DNA of 64,000 nt. Source: JAMXLO01 sp963794185 (lineage in GTDB: Bacteria; Pseudomonadota; Alphaproteobacteria; Acetobacterales; Acetobacteraceae). The notes beneath the pieces are model-generated. The model was given only the letters and a program-made list of their open reading frames with translations. It searched no databases and had not been told where the DNA came from. Positions 1 through 8,261 of this stretch are shown here, piece by piece. Within the stretch, counting starts at the first letter, position 1. Every line of letters starts with the position of its first letter. A program made the position numbers and the translations under genes. Location: contig CAWCDM010000029.1 in the NCBI GenBank assembly GCA_963794185.1, forward strand, positions 1 through 64,000. The letters are read 5' to 3'.

Positions 1-69
1 GAGCTGAAAGCCGCCTGGCCTGAATGTCCGAGAAGGGTCGAAGGCGGTCATCGGACAGGCCCACTGGTA

Positions 70-1794
70 TCAGTCCTGCCAGCCGGCCTTGCGAAGCCCG
101 TCGAGCATGTGTTCGTGGTCCTCGGGGCGGAACCAAGGTGGTTTGGTCAAAACATGGAAATTGAAACTCGCCGCAGAGACAGCTTGCGCCTGGCGTAGCG
201 CACAGCCTGCCTCTTCAACGCGCCCGAGTTGCCCGAGAGATGCCGCCAGCCACCGGTAGGCCAGCGGATATTGGGGATAGTCCCGGATGGCGAGTTGCGC
301 CGCCCGAACGGCCTCGTCGTACCGGCGGCTGAAATACCATGCCAGCGCGCTCGTCAGCAGCACGAACGCTCTGAGTGGATCGCGCGGGCTAAGTCGCTGT
401 GCGATCAGCAATGGCTCCTGTGCTTCGTCCGATCGCCCCATGAATGCGAGCGCGCGCGACTTGGCCAGGTAGGCCAGCACGTCGTTGGGGCCGGCGGCAA
501 TTGCCTGTTCCGCGGCCTCGATGGCGGCCTCGTATCTGCCGAAGGATGTGTAGACAGACGCCAATCCGGCGAGCGCACCGGAGTCGTCAGGCTCCAGCTC
601 GATTGCCCGCCGCGCCTCCGCTTCGGCCGCGTCGAAATCCTGCTGAACGGAGAATGCCGTTGCCAACCCGAATATGCTCAGGTGAATGAAGGCCAGCATC
701 ACATGCGGCGCTGCGAACAGCTCGTCCAGTTCGGCCGCCCGCCGCAGGTAGGATTGCGCCCGCTTGGTATCCGCTTCCGTGCCTTTGGCCAGATGCCATA
801 ACCCGCGCTGATAGGCTTCCCAGGCATCGAGGTTCTCCGGCGCCTTGCGAATCGCGCGCTGTCGCTCCGCGTGCGAAATGGCAGGCTGGATGGCGCGCGT
901 GACGGCGCTGGTGATCTCGTCCTGCACGACGAAGACGTCCGCCAGATCGCGGTCGTAGCGCTCGGCCCACACGTGCGCCCCGGTCTCGGCATCGATGAGC
1001 TGGGCACTGACGCGCACGCGCTGGCCACCGCGGCGGACGCTGCCTTCGAGCACGTAGCGAACCCCGAGCTCGCGGGCCACCCGCTTCAAATCGACGGCAT
1101 GGCCTTTGTAGGTGAAGCTCGAATTGCGCGCGATGACGAACAGCCAGCGACAGCGCGACAGCTCGGTGATGATGTCTTCGGCAATGCCGTCGGAGAAATA
1201 CTCCTGCTCGGGATCGCCACCCATGTTGTTGAACGCCAGCACGGCGATCGACGGCTTGCCCGGCGACAGCACACGGGGACGTTCAGCCAGGCCGAGGCGC
1301 ACGCGGAACACCTGGATCCTTGCGGCAACGTTCTTAAGCTCCGGTGTTCCGAGATCCTCGACCTCCAGCGTCACCTTGCCGGCCGCATCCTCGCGCTCGC
1401 GGGCCGAAATGCAGATGCCGCCAGGCTCCGCCAGCGGTTCCAGCCGCGCCGCGATGATCACGCCGTCGCCGAGCAGATCGCCGCCGTCGGGCACCACCTC
1501 GCCCTGATGAACGCCGATGCGCAGGCGAAGACCATCCGACTGCGCGCGCAGCCGATCCTGGATGGCGATGGCACAGCGCAACGCCTGCACCGCACTCGCA
1601 AAGGCCGCGAAAAAGCCGTCGCCGGTGGTCTTGAACAGCCGCCCGCCATGTGCGGCGGCGAGCGGCTCGACGATATCGGTGCGCAGGGCGCGCACGCGGG
1701 CCAGCGTGGCAGGTTCATCGGCGCCGACCATGGCGGAATAGCCGACAACATCGGCTGCCAGGATGCCGGCCAGACGGCGATCTGCCTCGCCCAT
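70..1794 (-). CDS. Class III adenylate/guanylate cyclase with TolB-like and TPR domains
   Basis: Predicted signalling protein of 574 residues. Residues about 5-170 form a class III nucleotide cyclase homology domain: the first metal Asp lies in LAADVVGYSA, the base-specifying Lys and second metal Asp in KTTGDGFF, and the end of the domain in GVIIAARLEPLAEPGGI. Residues about 180-330 match the TolB/FlgO-like N-terminal domain (PSIAVLAFNNMGGDPEQEYF), and the rest is a TPR array. This cyclase-TolB-TPR order is common in alphaproteobacteria; ligands and targets are unknown. All catalytic residues I can check are present, so cAMP synthesis is plausible. I chose the ATG at 1794 (MGEADRRLAG) because the 29 codons upstream do not look like the family. 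It is divergent from the SRAP gene, with 85 bases between them. Confidence 0.85.
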   Translation of the reverse strand: MGEADRRLAGILAADVVGYSAMVGADEPATLARVRALRTDIVEPLAAAHGGRLFKTTGDGFFAAFASAVQALRCAIAIQDRLRAQSDGLRLRIGVHQGEVVPDGGDLLGDGVIIAARLEPLAEPGGICISAREREDAAGKVTLEVEDLGTPELKNVAARIQVFRVRLGLAERPRVLSPGKPSIAVLAFNNMGGDPEQEYFSDGIAEDIITELSRCRWLFVIARNSSFTYKGHAVDLKRVARELGVRYVLEGSVRRGGQRVRVSAQLIDAETGAHVWAERYDRDLADVFVVQDEITSAVTRAIQPAISHAERQRAIRKAPENLDAWEAYQRGLWHLAKGTEADTKRAQSYLRRAAELDELFAAPHVMLAFIHLSIFGLATAFSVQQDFDAAEAEARRAIELEPDDSGALAGLASVYTSFGRYEAAIEAAEQAIAAGPNDVLAYLAKSRALAFMGRSDEAQEPLLIAQRLSPRDPLRAFVLLTSALAWYFSRRYDEAVRAAQLAIRDYPQYPLAYRWLAASLGQLGRVEEAGCALRQAQAVSAASFNFHVLTKPPWFRPEDHEHMLDGLRKAGWQD

Positions 1795-1879
1795 GCCTGC
1801 AAGCCTAGGGCAAATGCGCGGTCGAAACCACCGATAGCTGCATTGAGGCGCCCGGCCGGCTGACGGATACTGCCAGACC

Positions 1880-2539
1880 ATGTGCGGCCGTTATGCATCC
1901 TTCCTGCCCGCCGAAGCCCTGCGGTCCCTGTTCCAGACGGTCAACCCGACGCCGAACTGGGAGCCGACCTGGAACATGGCGCCCACGCGCGACGCCCCGG
2001 TGGTGCGGCTCCATCCGGAGACGCGGGCGCGGCATCTCGACCTGCTGCGCTGGGGGCTGGTGCCGCATTGGGCGAAGGATCCGAAGTCCGTACGCCAGCC
2101 GATCAACGCGCGGGCAGAAACCGTCGCCACCGCGCCCATGTTCCGCGACGCACTGGCGCGGCGGCGCTGTCTGGTGCCGGCGGACGTGTTCTACGAGTGG
2201 CAGGCGACCGATGGTCCCAAGCAGCCGTACGCCATCGCGCGCGCTGACGGCCAGCCGATGGTGTTCGCCGGCCTCTGGGAGGGCTGGCGCGGCGCCGACG
2301 GAACGGTGATGCGGACATTCACGATCGTCACGACCAACGCCAACCCGGTGCTGCGGCCGATCCATGAACGGATGCCGGTGATCCTGGAGCAGCCCGACTG
2401 GCGGGCATGGCTGGGCGAGGTCCAGGGCGATGCCGCCGCGCTGCTGCGGCCCTCCGCGGCGGAACTGCGCGCCTGGCGGATCGGCACCGCGGTGAACAGC
2501 GTGCGCAACGACAGCGCGGCGCTGCTGGATTCGGTCTGA
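1880..2539 (+). CDS. yedK: SOS response-associated peptidase (SRAP, YedK/HMCES family)
   Basis: The 219-residue protein begins Met-Cys-Gly-Arg, the hallmark of SRAP proteins, in which Cys2 becomes the N-terminus after Met removal and cross-links covalently to abasic sites in single-stranded DNA. The other conserved active-site residues are visible: Asn76 (INARAET), Glu106 (ADVFYEW) and His162 (IHERMP). Length and motifs match E. coli YedK closely. It is a stand-alone gene with the cyclase on one side and the convergent AtuA-like gene on the other, only 2 bases from its stop. Expected role: shielding of abasic sites at stalled forks. Confidence 0.93.
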   Translation: MCGRYASFLPAEALRSLFQTVNPTPNWEPTWNMAPTRDAPVVRLHPETRARHLDLLRWGLVPHWAKDPKSVRQPINARAETVATAPMFRDALARRRCLVPADVFYEWQATDGPKQPYAIARADGQPMVFAGLWEGWRGADGTVMRTFTIVTTNANPVLRPIHERMPVILEQPDWRAWLGEVQGDAAALLRPSAAELRAWRIGTAVNSVRNDSAALLDSV

Positions 2540-2541
2540 AG

Positions 2542-3936
2542 CTACAGCGTCTCGATCTCCAGCGGGAACAGCGCGTCGGGGTCGGGCGTCCGCAGCAGAT
2601 GGTACACGTTGAACCGATACGCCGGTCCCAGCGACACCTCCGGCGGTGTGAAGGGAAAGGCCAGGTTGCCTGCAGTGGACAGCCGTCCGGCATAGCCATG
2701 GTGCAGCAGGTACTGCTTCAGGGTTCGCACCACTTCGGCCGCACGTTCGGCGGTCGGCGCAATGCATTCACCAATGATGAACACTTCGCCGGGCGGCGGT
2801 TCGCCCGCCGGCGCCGCCATGCGCACACCATCCACGCCGTACACGCGAAACCGCAGCGTGTAGTCCTCGGGCGTGTCCTCGCACACCAGGTCGCGCACCA
2901 CTGTCGCGACTGCCGGCAATATGTCCCGCTGTTGCGCGATGAAGCGCGGATCGGCGGCACCTGCCAACAGCACCGCACGTTCGCCGATCCGCCGCGCGCC
3001 CTCGATCTTCACGCACGGATCCGTCGAGTCGTGCCATGCCGCACCGGTGACGCGGCATCGCCTGTCGTCTACCGCCGTGTAGTCGGCGCCGCTCAGGTCC
3101 AGCCGGCCCTCCGGTTCGTAGACGGTGAACGGATCTGCCTGCTCGTACAGGCTGTGCGCAGCCACCGACACCGGCGTCGCGCGCCGCTGCTCGGCCATGC
3201 TCTCCAGCACGAACCCATCGTCGTCGAGCGTCGCCAGGATCGAATCGCGTCCGCCCGGCACGCAGCACAGCGAGGCACACTCGATGATCTTCGCCATGTG
3301 CACCGCTAGGCCAGGGGGAAATACAAGCATGGTGGGCAGCGCGGCGAAGATCGCCGTGTCGCACGCACGCCCCGCGATCAGCACGTCGATGTCCTCGGCG
3401 AGCGCGCGGCGGAACGGGCCCATGCCCATCTGACCGACGATATGCGCGGCCTCGGTCACTTCCTCCTCGGTGAGCGCCGGCATGTCGTCGATGCCGCTCA
3501 CCGCGCCGGCGCGCACCGCCGCGCGCAGCGCATCGCGCGAGAGATCGGCGCGCAGCACGCCGAGGCGGAAGTGCAGTCCCTCGGCGCGCGCAATGTCGCG
3601 GACGATGGCGAGCGTCGCGTCCAGATGCGGCTCAGCCCCCGCGGAGCCGGCAGAGCCGATGACCAGCGGCACATCGATCGAACGCGCGCCGAGCAGCGCC
3701 TTGCGCAGGTCGCGTCGCGTCGCCGCCGGTGCTGTCGCCATCTCGCCCTTGCCGAGATAGGTGGGGCCGATGTCGATCGAGCCCATGTCGCAGCCGATCA
3801 GGTCCGGCCTGCGCGCGAGGCCGGCGTCGAATGCCGGCGTGGGAATGCCGTAGCCAAGCTGCCCCGATGCGCCGAGGAAGCGCATCGGCCGTCGCGTGCG
3901 GCGAACGTCGTCGAGGATACGACCGGAGGCGCTCAT
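2542..3936 (-). CDS. AtuA-like protein (DUF1446, acyclic terpene utilisation family)
   Basis: 464 residues matching the AtuA/DUF1446 family: an N-terminal Rossmann-like region (RFLGASGQLGYG, IGCDMGSIDIGPTYLGKG), a central GSAGSAGAEPHLD loop, and a C-terminal VFIIGECIAPTAERAAEVV segment. The founding member is needed for citronellol/geraniol catabolism in Pseudomonas, but its reaction is not established. It is the last gene of a three-gene unit: its ATG overlaps the stop of the DUF4387 gene by 4 bases, so the two should be translated together. In other genomes the families are often neighbours or fused, which fits subunits of one enzyme. The substrate here is unknown; terpene use is only a family-based guess. 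Confidence 0.85.
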   Translation of the reverse strand: MSASGRILDDVRRTRRPMRFLGASGQLGYGIPTPAFDAGLARRPDLIGCDMGSIDIGPTYLGKGEMATAPAATRRDLRKALLGARSIDVPLVIGSAGSAGAEPHLDATLAIVRDIARAEGLHFRLGVLRADLSRDALRAAVRAGAVSGIDDMPALTEEEVTEAAHIVGQMGMGPFRRALAEDIDVLIAGRACDTAIFAALPTMLVFPPGLAVHMAKIIECASLCCVPGGRDSILATLDDDGFVLESMAEQRRATPVSVAAHSLYEQADPFTVYEPEGRLDLSGADYTAVDDRRCRVTGAAWHDSTDPCVKIEGARRIGERAVLLAGAADPRFIAQQRDILPAVATVVRDLVCEDTPEDYTLRFRVYGVDGVRMAAPAGEPPPGEVFIIGECIAPTAERAAEVVRTLKQYLLHHGYAGRLSTAGNLAFPFTPPEVSLGPAYRFNVYHLLRTPDPDALFPLEIETL

Positions 3937-4235
3937 ATCTCCACCTCCAAAAGTGGCGCGTGCTGCTGCGCGCCGTAAACGTCGCGATCGCCCGGGTCGC
4001 CGGCCATGATCGGCCGCGCGAGTACGATCTTGATGGCGCGGCCGACCGGATACGGGATCACCGTTACCTCATCCGCCGGCAGCCCGTAGAGCGCGCCGAT
4101 ACTTTCGCGGGACAGCGCCGGCGACTGTGCGACGCGGTGGTAGTCCGCATCGTTGGCGAACATCAGGTCCAGCGTCAGCCGGCGCGGACCCGCGTTCTTG
4201 CTGCGGATCACCTGGGCGATGTCGGACAGCTTCAT
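3933..4235 (-). CDS. DUF4387 domain protein, partner of AtuA-like protein
   Basis: A 100-residue protein with the DUF4387 signature: an early IRSKNAGPRRLTLDLMF segment, an internal YGLPADEVTVI stretch, and a C-terminal GDPGDRDVYGAQQHAPL tail. The family is found beside or fused to AtuA/DUF1446 proteins; its biochemistry is not known. The start at 4235 was chosen because the ATG overlaps the stop of the upstream hydrolase by 4 bases and the homologous region begins exactly there (MKLSDIAQVI). Its own stop overlaps the AtuA-like start in the same way. Confidence 0.85.
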   Translation of the reverse strand: MKLSDIAQVIRSKNAGPRRLTLDLMFANDADYHRVAQSPALSRESIGALYGLPADEVTVIPYPVGRAIKIVLARPIMAGDPGDRDVYGAQQHAPLLEVEI

Positions 4236-5035
4236 GGGAACCGTCTCCGCAGGAACGAAAGGATGTCGGCGGCGCAGCGGTCCGGGACGATGTCGCAGAT
4301 GTTGTGCGGCAGGCCTTCGTACGCGATCAGTTCGCAGTCGGGGATCTTTGCACGCATGATCTCGTAGTTCTGCGTGCTGCCGACCGTTTCGGCGCCTGGC
4401 ATCACGAGAAGCGTAGGGCATTTGATGCGCGGCAGTTCATCGGCCCACCACAGCGTCGTCATCAGCCCGACGAAGCGGCCGATATAGGCCGTGTCATTCT
4501 TCGCCGCTTCGTCCAGGAACCACTCGATGTGGCCGCGATCATGGCCGGGCGGGAAGCGGTCCTCGATCGTTGCGGCGAGGAAGTTGCGCAGCCCCTCGCG
4601 TGCGACGCGCGGCAGCCAGGTATGCGCCTGGCTGTTCTTGAGGCCAGGCGTCGAACCAAACAGCATCAGGCTCCGCACGCGCTCAGGCGATGCCATCGCC
4701 AGGTTCTGCGCCACGTAGCCGCCGGCGGAATTTCCCACGATGTGCACGGCGCCGCAGCCGAGGTGGTCCAGCAGTTCGCGCACGTCCTGCACCAGGCGGT
4801 CCATCGAGAGCGGCGGCTCCGCCGGCGGCACCTGGGACTCGCCATGGCCGCGCAGGTCCATGCGCACCACCCGGTAGTGGCGGGACAACGCCGGCACGGC
4901 GGCGTACCAGCGCTTCGAGGAGCCCATCGCCGCGTGCAGCAGCAGCAACGTCGGCGCCTGCCGCCAAGGATCGGTGAAGTCGTCGATCGTATAGGCGATG
5001 CGGTTGCCGTCGCTCGCAAGGAATGTCTGCTGCAT
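4232..5035 (-). CDS. Alpha/beta hydrolase, first gene of the AtuA-like unit
   Basis: 267 residues with an alpha/beta hydrolase fold. The oxyanion strand is LLLHAAMGSS, the nucleophile elbow is GNSAGG (Ser103), the late acid strand is PTLLVMPGAETV, and the catalytic His lies in EGLPHN near the C-terminus. The start at 5035 (MQQTFLASDGN) follows a G-rich stretch that can serve as ribosome binding site; a longer in-frame start at 5098 adds 21 atypical residues. Co-translation with DUF4387 and AtuA-like genes suggests an ester, lactone or thioester step in the same pathway. The substrate cannot be told from sequence. Confidence 0.85.
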   Translation of the reverse strand: MQQTFLASDGNRIAYTIDDFTDPWRQAPTLLLLHAAMGSSKRWYAAVPALSRHYRVVRMDLRGHGESQVPPAEPPLSMDRLVQDVRELLDHLGCGAVHIVGNSAGGYVAQNLAMASPERVRSLMLFGSTPGLKNSQAHTWLPRVAREGLRNFLAATIEDRFPPGHDRGHIEWFLDEAAKNDTAYIGRFVGLMTTLWWADELPRIKCPTLLVMPGAETVGSTQNYEIMRAKIPDCELIAYEGLPHNICDIVPDRCAADILSFLRRRFP

Positions 5036-5145
5036 CGCCCCCCGTCCCCCATCAGGAAACCAGCCGATCATTGGCAAGCTGGTCTTCGCTGTCCACAATA
5101 CCAGTCGAGCCTGTCACGACCGGAGACGCCGAGCAGCGAACATTA

Positions 5146-5250
5146 CCTCGCCCGCTTGCGGGAGAGGGTGCGTCCCGGCGGCACTCGTTACTGATTCACC
5201 CTCTCCCGTCGCGCTGCGCGCTCCGACCTCTCCCGCGCAGCGGGCGAGGT
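5146..5250. repeat. Intergenic inverted repeat (Cys-rich palindromic family)
   Basis: Two arms of about 23 bases, 5146-5168 (beginning CCTCGCCCGCTTGCGG) and 5227-5249, are near-perfect reverse complements around a GC-rich centre. It lies between the divergent-side promoter of the hydrolase unit and the 3' end of the amidohydrolase gene. It resembles the short palindromic intergenic repeats that occur in many copies in proteobacterial genomes and could form a strong hairpin in RNA. Confidence 0.7.
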
Positions 5251-5408
5251 CCACATTTTACTGGTCAACCTGAACTTGCTCCAGCCCGCGCTCGCTCGAA
5301 ACAGCAAACCATTGCGCGGAACAATCCCGTAACCTCTGCAGGACGTTTGCCTCTGATCGTTGCCGGATCGTCGAAATCGATCGGAGTGCCGGACAAAAGT
5401 GTCGACAT

Positions 5409-6638
5409 TCACCCCGGCCGGTGCAGCTCCGCGCGCGGATGCATCACCGTGCGCCTGCCGCGTTTGAACACCGCCAGCGGATGGCAGATCTCCGCCACCG
5501 CCTGCTCCGGCGTCGTTGCGTCCAGCACCACGATGTCCGCTGGATTCCCGACCTTGATGCCATAGTCCGGAAGATTCATCAGCCGGGCGGAGCGCTCGGT
5601 CAGCATGGCAAAGCACTCGCGCAGCCGTGGCGCCTGGCCGATCTGGCAGACATTGGCCTGCAGGTTCGCCATCCTCAGCAGGGACCCGTCGCCGAACGGT
5701 GTGAACGGGTTGAGCACGTTGTTGGTGGACAAGGAGCAGTTCACGCCGTGCTCGACCAGCAGGTTCACGTCCGCCACGCCACGCCGCACATTGAATTCCT
5801 GATCGCGGCCCATCATGAACAGCTCGGTCGCCGGCAGCACCGTCACCGCCACGCCGGCGTCCGCGATGCGCCGGGCCAGCGCGCGAAGATCGGCGATCGG
5901 CATGGTCGACAGCTTGCACATGTGCCCGACCGCGACACGCCCGCCCAGCCGGTATTTCTCGGTGAGTTCGCAGACCAGATGGATATCCATGTCCTCCGGT
6001 GAATTCCCGGAGTCGAGATGCATGTCGATATCCACATCGAATTCGCGTGCCAGATCGAAGATGCGATGAATCTGCCCGGCATGGTCCGGATCGTAGTTCG
6101 GCGCCGCGCCGATCACCTTCGCGCCTCGCTTCAGTCCCTCGACCAGCAAGGCGTCCGACCGGGGATTGTCGGTGAGCCCTTCCTGCGGAAACACGCACAC
6201 CTCGATGTCGATCGCCCAGGCGTAATCGCGCCGCAACGCCTCGATCGCCTCGAAGCTGCGCATCTCCACGCCGCGGTCCAGCTCCAGATGGGTGCGCATC
6301 CGCGTTGCACCGTGTTTGATGCATTTCTCCAGCGTGCGGCTGGCGCGTTCATACACGTCCTCGACCGAGAAGGTGTGCTTCACCGCGGCCACCCGCTGCA
6401 TCGAATTGGCCTGCCGCCCGCTCTCCGGCGCGCAACGGTCGATGATGCAGGACTTGTCCAGGTGGATATGCGTCTCCACAAAGCCGGCGCAGACGAGACC
6501 GCCGGCCGCGTCGAACACCGGGCAATCGGCTTGCAATGCGGGCTCGATCGCGACGATGCGGCCGGCCGCGATACCGATATCCACCGGCGGCGCTTCCGGC
6601 ACGTGCGAAAGCCTGGCGTTGCGGACGATCAGATCCAT
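5409..6638 (-). CDS. Cytosine deaminase-like amidohydrolase
   Basis: 409 residues of the amidohydrolase superfamily, closest in layout to cytosine deaminase/AtzC-like enzymes. The first metal motif is HIHLDK (His57, His59), a second His lies in MHLDSGNS, another in GHMCKLS, and the C-terminal beta-sandwich closes with GNPADIVVLDA. At the place where CodA has its metal-binding Asp in a HDDV segment, this protein has STNNVLNPF (about residue 303). Members hydrolyse or deaminate cyclic amides and pyrimidine-like rings; the substrate is unknown. It is divergent from the lyase gene at 6769 across a 130-base region with an inverted repeat, so the two probably share regulation. Confidence 0.8.
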   Translation of the reverse strand: MDLIVRNARLSHVPEAPPVDIGIAAGRIVAIEPALQADCPVFDAAGGLVCAGFVETHIHLDKSCIIDRCAPESGRQANSMQRVAAVKHTFSVEDVYERASRTLEKCIKHGATRMRTHLELDRGVEMRSFEAIEALRRDYAWAIDIEVCVFPQEGLTDNPRSDALLVEGLKRGAKVIGAAPNYDPDHAGQIHRIFDLAREFDVDIDMHLDSGNSPEDMDIHLVCELTEKYRLGGRVAVGHMCKLSTMPIADLRALARRIADAGVAVTVLPATELFMMGRDQEFNVRRGVADVNLLVEHGVNCSLSTNNVLNPFTPFGDGSLLRMANLQANVCQIGQAPRLRECFAMLTERSARLMNLPDYGIKVGNPADIVVLDATTPEQAVAEICHPLAVFKRGRRTVMHPRAELHRPG

Positions 6639-6649
6639 TGCCGGTCACT

Positions 6650-6684
6650 CCTCCACCGCCGCGATGCTGGCGCGACGGTGGAGG
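6650..6684. promoter_or_regulatory. Inverted repeat in divergent promoter region
   Basis: The 9-base arms CCTCCACCG (6650-6658) and CGGTGGAGG (6676-6684) are perfect reverse complements with a 17-base spacer. They sit between the divergent amidohydrolase and lyase genes, partly over the ribosome binding site of the former. This could be an operator or a translation-control hairpin. Confidence 0.3.
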
Positions 6685-6768
6685 TGGCGCAACCCAATCG
6701 CCGCCCAAGCAAACCAAGAGACTACCGCGGCGGCACGGTTCTGGCATCATCGCCAGGTGGAGGGCGTC

Positions 6769-8142
6769 ATGAGCGATCAACTACCAACTGCGACGCGCGT
6801 GTCCGATCCTGGCATCCGCGCGCTTTATCGCCTGGAGAACCGCTGGCAGGCCTGGCTGGACGTCGAGGTCGCGCTCGCCAGGGCTCAGGCGGAGCTGGGG
6901 ATCATCCCGCGCGATGCGGCCGAGGCCATTGCGCAAGCGGCACGGTTGGAGTTGCTCGATCGCGCGCGCATCGATGAAGGCTTCACTCGGACCGGGCACA
7001 CGATCGTGCCGCTGGTCTGGGAACTGAGCCGGGTGGTCGGCGAACCGCATGGCGGCTGGGTACACTGGGGCGCCACGACGCAGAACATCACGCAGACCGG
7101 CGATCTTTTGGTACTTCGCCAGGCGCATCGCGTGTTCCTGCGCCTGATCGGCGAGGCGCTGGCGGCGATGGCCGATCTGGCGGAACGCGGCGCCGAAATG
7201 CCGATCGCGGGGCGAACGCACGGCCAGCACGCGGTGCCGGCCACGTTCGGCTACAAGGTCGCGGTCTGGATCGACGAGCTGCTGCGCCATGTCGAGCGGC
7301 TGCAGCAGGCGGCGCCGCGCCTTTTCGTCGCCATGCTGGGCGGCGGCGCCGGCACCTATGCCTCGCTGGGCAGGCAGGGGCCGCCGGTGCAGGCCGCGAT
7401 CGGGCGGCAGCTTGGCTTCGGCACGATGACCGTGCCCTCGCGCGCGCTCGGCGATCATCTGGCGGAGAACATCTGCATCCTGGGGATGCTCGCCGCCACG
7501 TGCGGCAAGATCGGCCGCGAGATCTACACGTTGATGAAGACCGAGTTCGGCGAAGTGGAGGAGCCGGTGCCGCCCGGCACCGTCGGCAGCTCGACCATGC
7601 CGCAGAAGCGCAATCCGAAGCTGTGCCAGGACATCATCGCGGCGTCAGCCGAGGTCCGCGCGATGGTGCCGCTGGCGCTGGAGGCGATGCAGACCGAACA
7701 CGAGGCGGACCGGACCACCAGCCTGATCATGGATCAGGCCGAGGCCCGCGCCTGCATCGAGACCGGCGATATGTTGGCGCGGCTGGGCGAGGTGATGCGC
7801 GGCCTGCGGCTCGATCCGGCGCGCATGCGGCGCAATCTGGACCTCGGGGGCGGGCTGATCATGGCCGAGGCGGTGATGCTGGAGCTTGGCGCGTCGATCG
7901 GGCGGCAGCACGCGCACGATGTCGTCTACGATGCTGCGCAGGCGACCGTCGTCGAAGGGCGGTCGTTCGCGGCGTTGCTTGCGGAGGACGGGCGCGTGAC
8001 CGAGCATCTCGATGCCAAGGCGATCGAGGCTTTGCTCGATCCGACCGCCTATACCGGCCTGTGCGCTGAGATGGCCCACGATGCAGCGCGGCGCGCGCGA
8101 CAAGGGGCCGATGCGATCGCGGGCGAGGTGAGCCCGCCCTGA
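6769..8142 (+). CDS. Fumarase/aspartase-superfamily lyase (CMLE/adenylosuccinate lyase-like)
   Basis: 457 residues of the fumarase/aspartase/argininosuccinase superfamily. The signature loop GSSTMPQKRNP (residues 273-283) carries the catalytic Ser, and the general layout (GRTHGQHAVPATFG, WGATTQNITQTGD) fits 3-carboxy-cis,cis-muconate cycloisomerase and adenylosuccinate lyase. A housekeeping purB would normally sit with other purine genes; here the neighbour is a catabolic amidohydrolase, so a catabolic elimination or cycloisomerisation is more likely. The ATG at 6769 follows GGTGGAGGG at 6756-6763. Exact substrate is not determinable. Confidence 0.85.
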   Translation: MSDQLPTATRVSDPGIRALYRLENRWQAWLDVEVALARAQAELGIIPRDAAEAIAQAARLELLDRARIDEGFTRTGHTIVPLVWELSRVVGEPHGGWVHWGATTQNITQTGDLLVLRQAHRVFLRLIGEALAAMADLAERGAEMPIAGRTHGQHAVPATFGYKVAVWIDELLRHVERLQQAAPRLFVAMLGGGAGTYASLGRQGPPVQAAIGRQLGFGTMTVPSRALGDHLAENICILGMLAATCGKIGREIYTLMKTEFGEVEEPVPPGTVGSSTMPQKRNPKLCQDIIAASAEVRAMVPLALEAMQTEHEADRTTSLIMDQAEARACIETGDMLARLGEVMRGLRLDPARMRRNLDLGGGLIMAEAVMLELGASIGRQHAHDVVYDAAQATVVEGRSFAALLAEDGRVTEHLDAKAIEALLDPTAYTGLCAEMAHDAARRARQGADAIAGEVSPP

Positions 8143-8261
8143 CCGGCGCCGCGCGATGCGGTGACCGTGAAGCTTTGCGGTAACTGTGACGCGCTTCATA
8201 TGCGACATCCGAGTTTGCCGCGATTTAAGCCCTTCCGCTGCGAACTCCGGAGGACCAGAGC

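Noticed and set aside
871..1863. 330-codon open frame antisense to the cyclase gene
   Set aside because: Composition is that of a GC-rich shadow and the cyclase motifs on the other strand are unambiguous.
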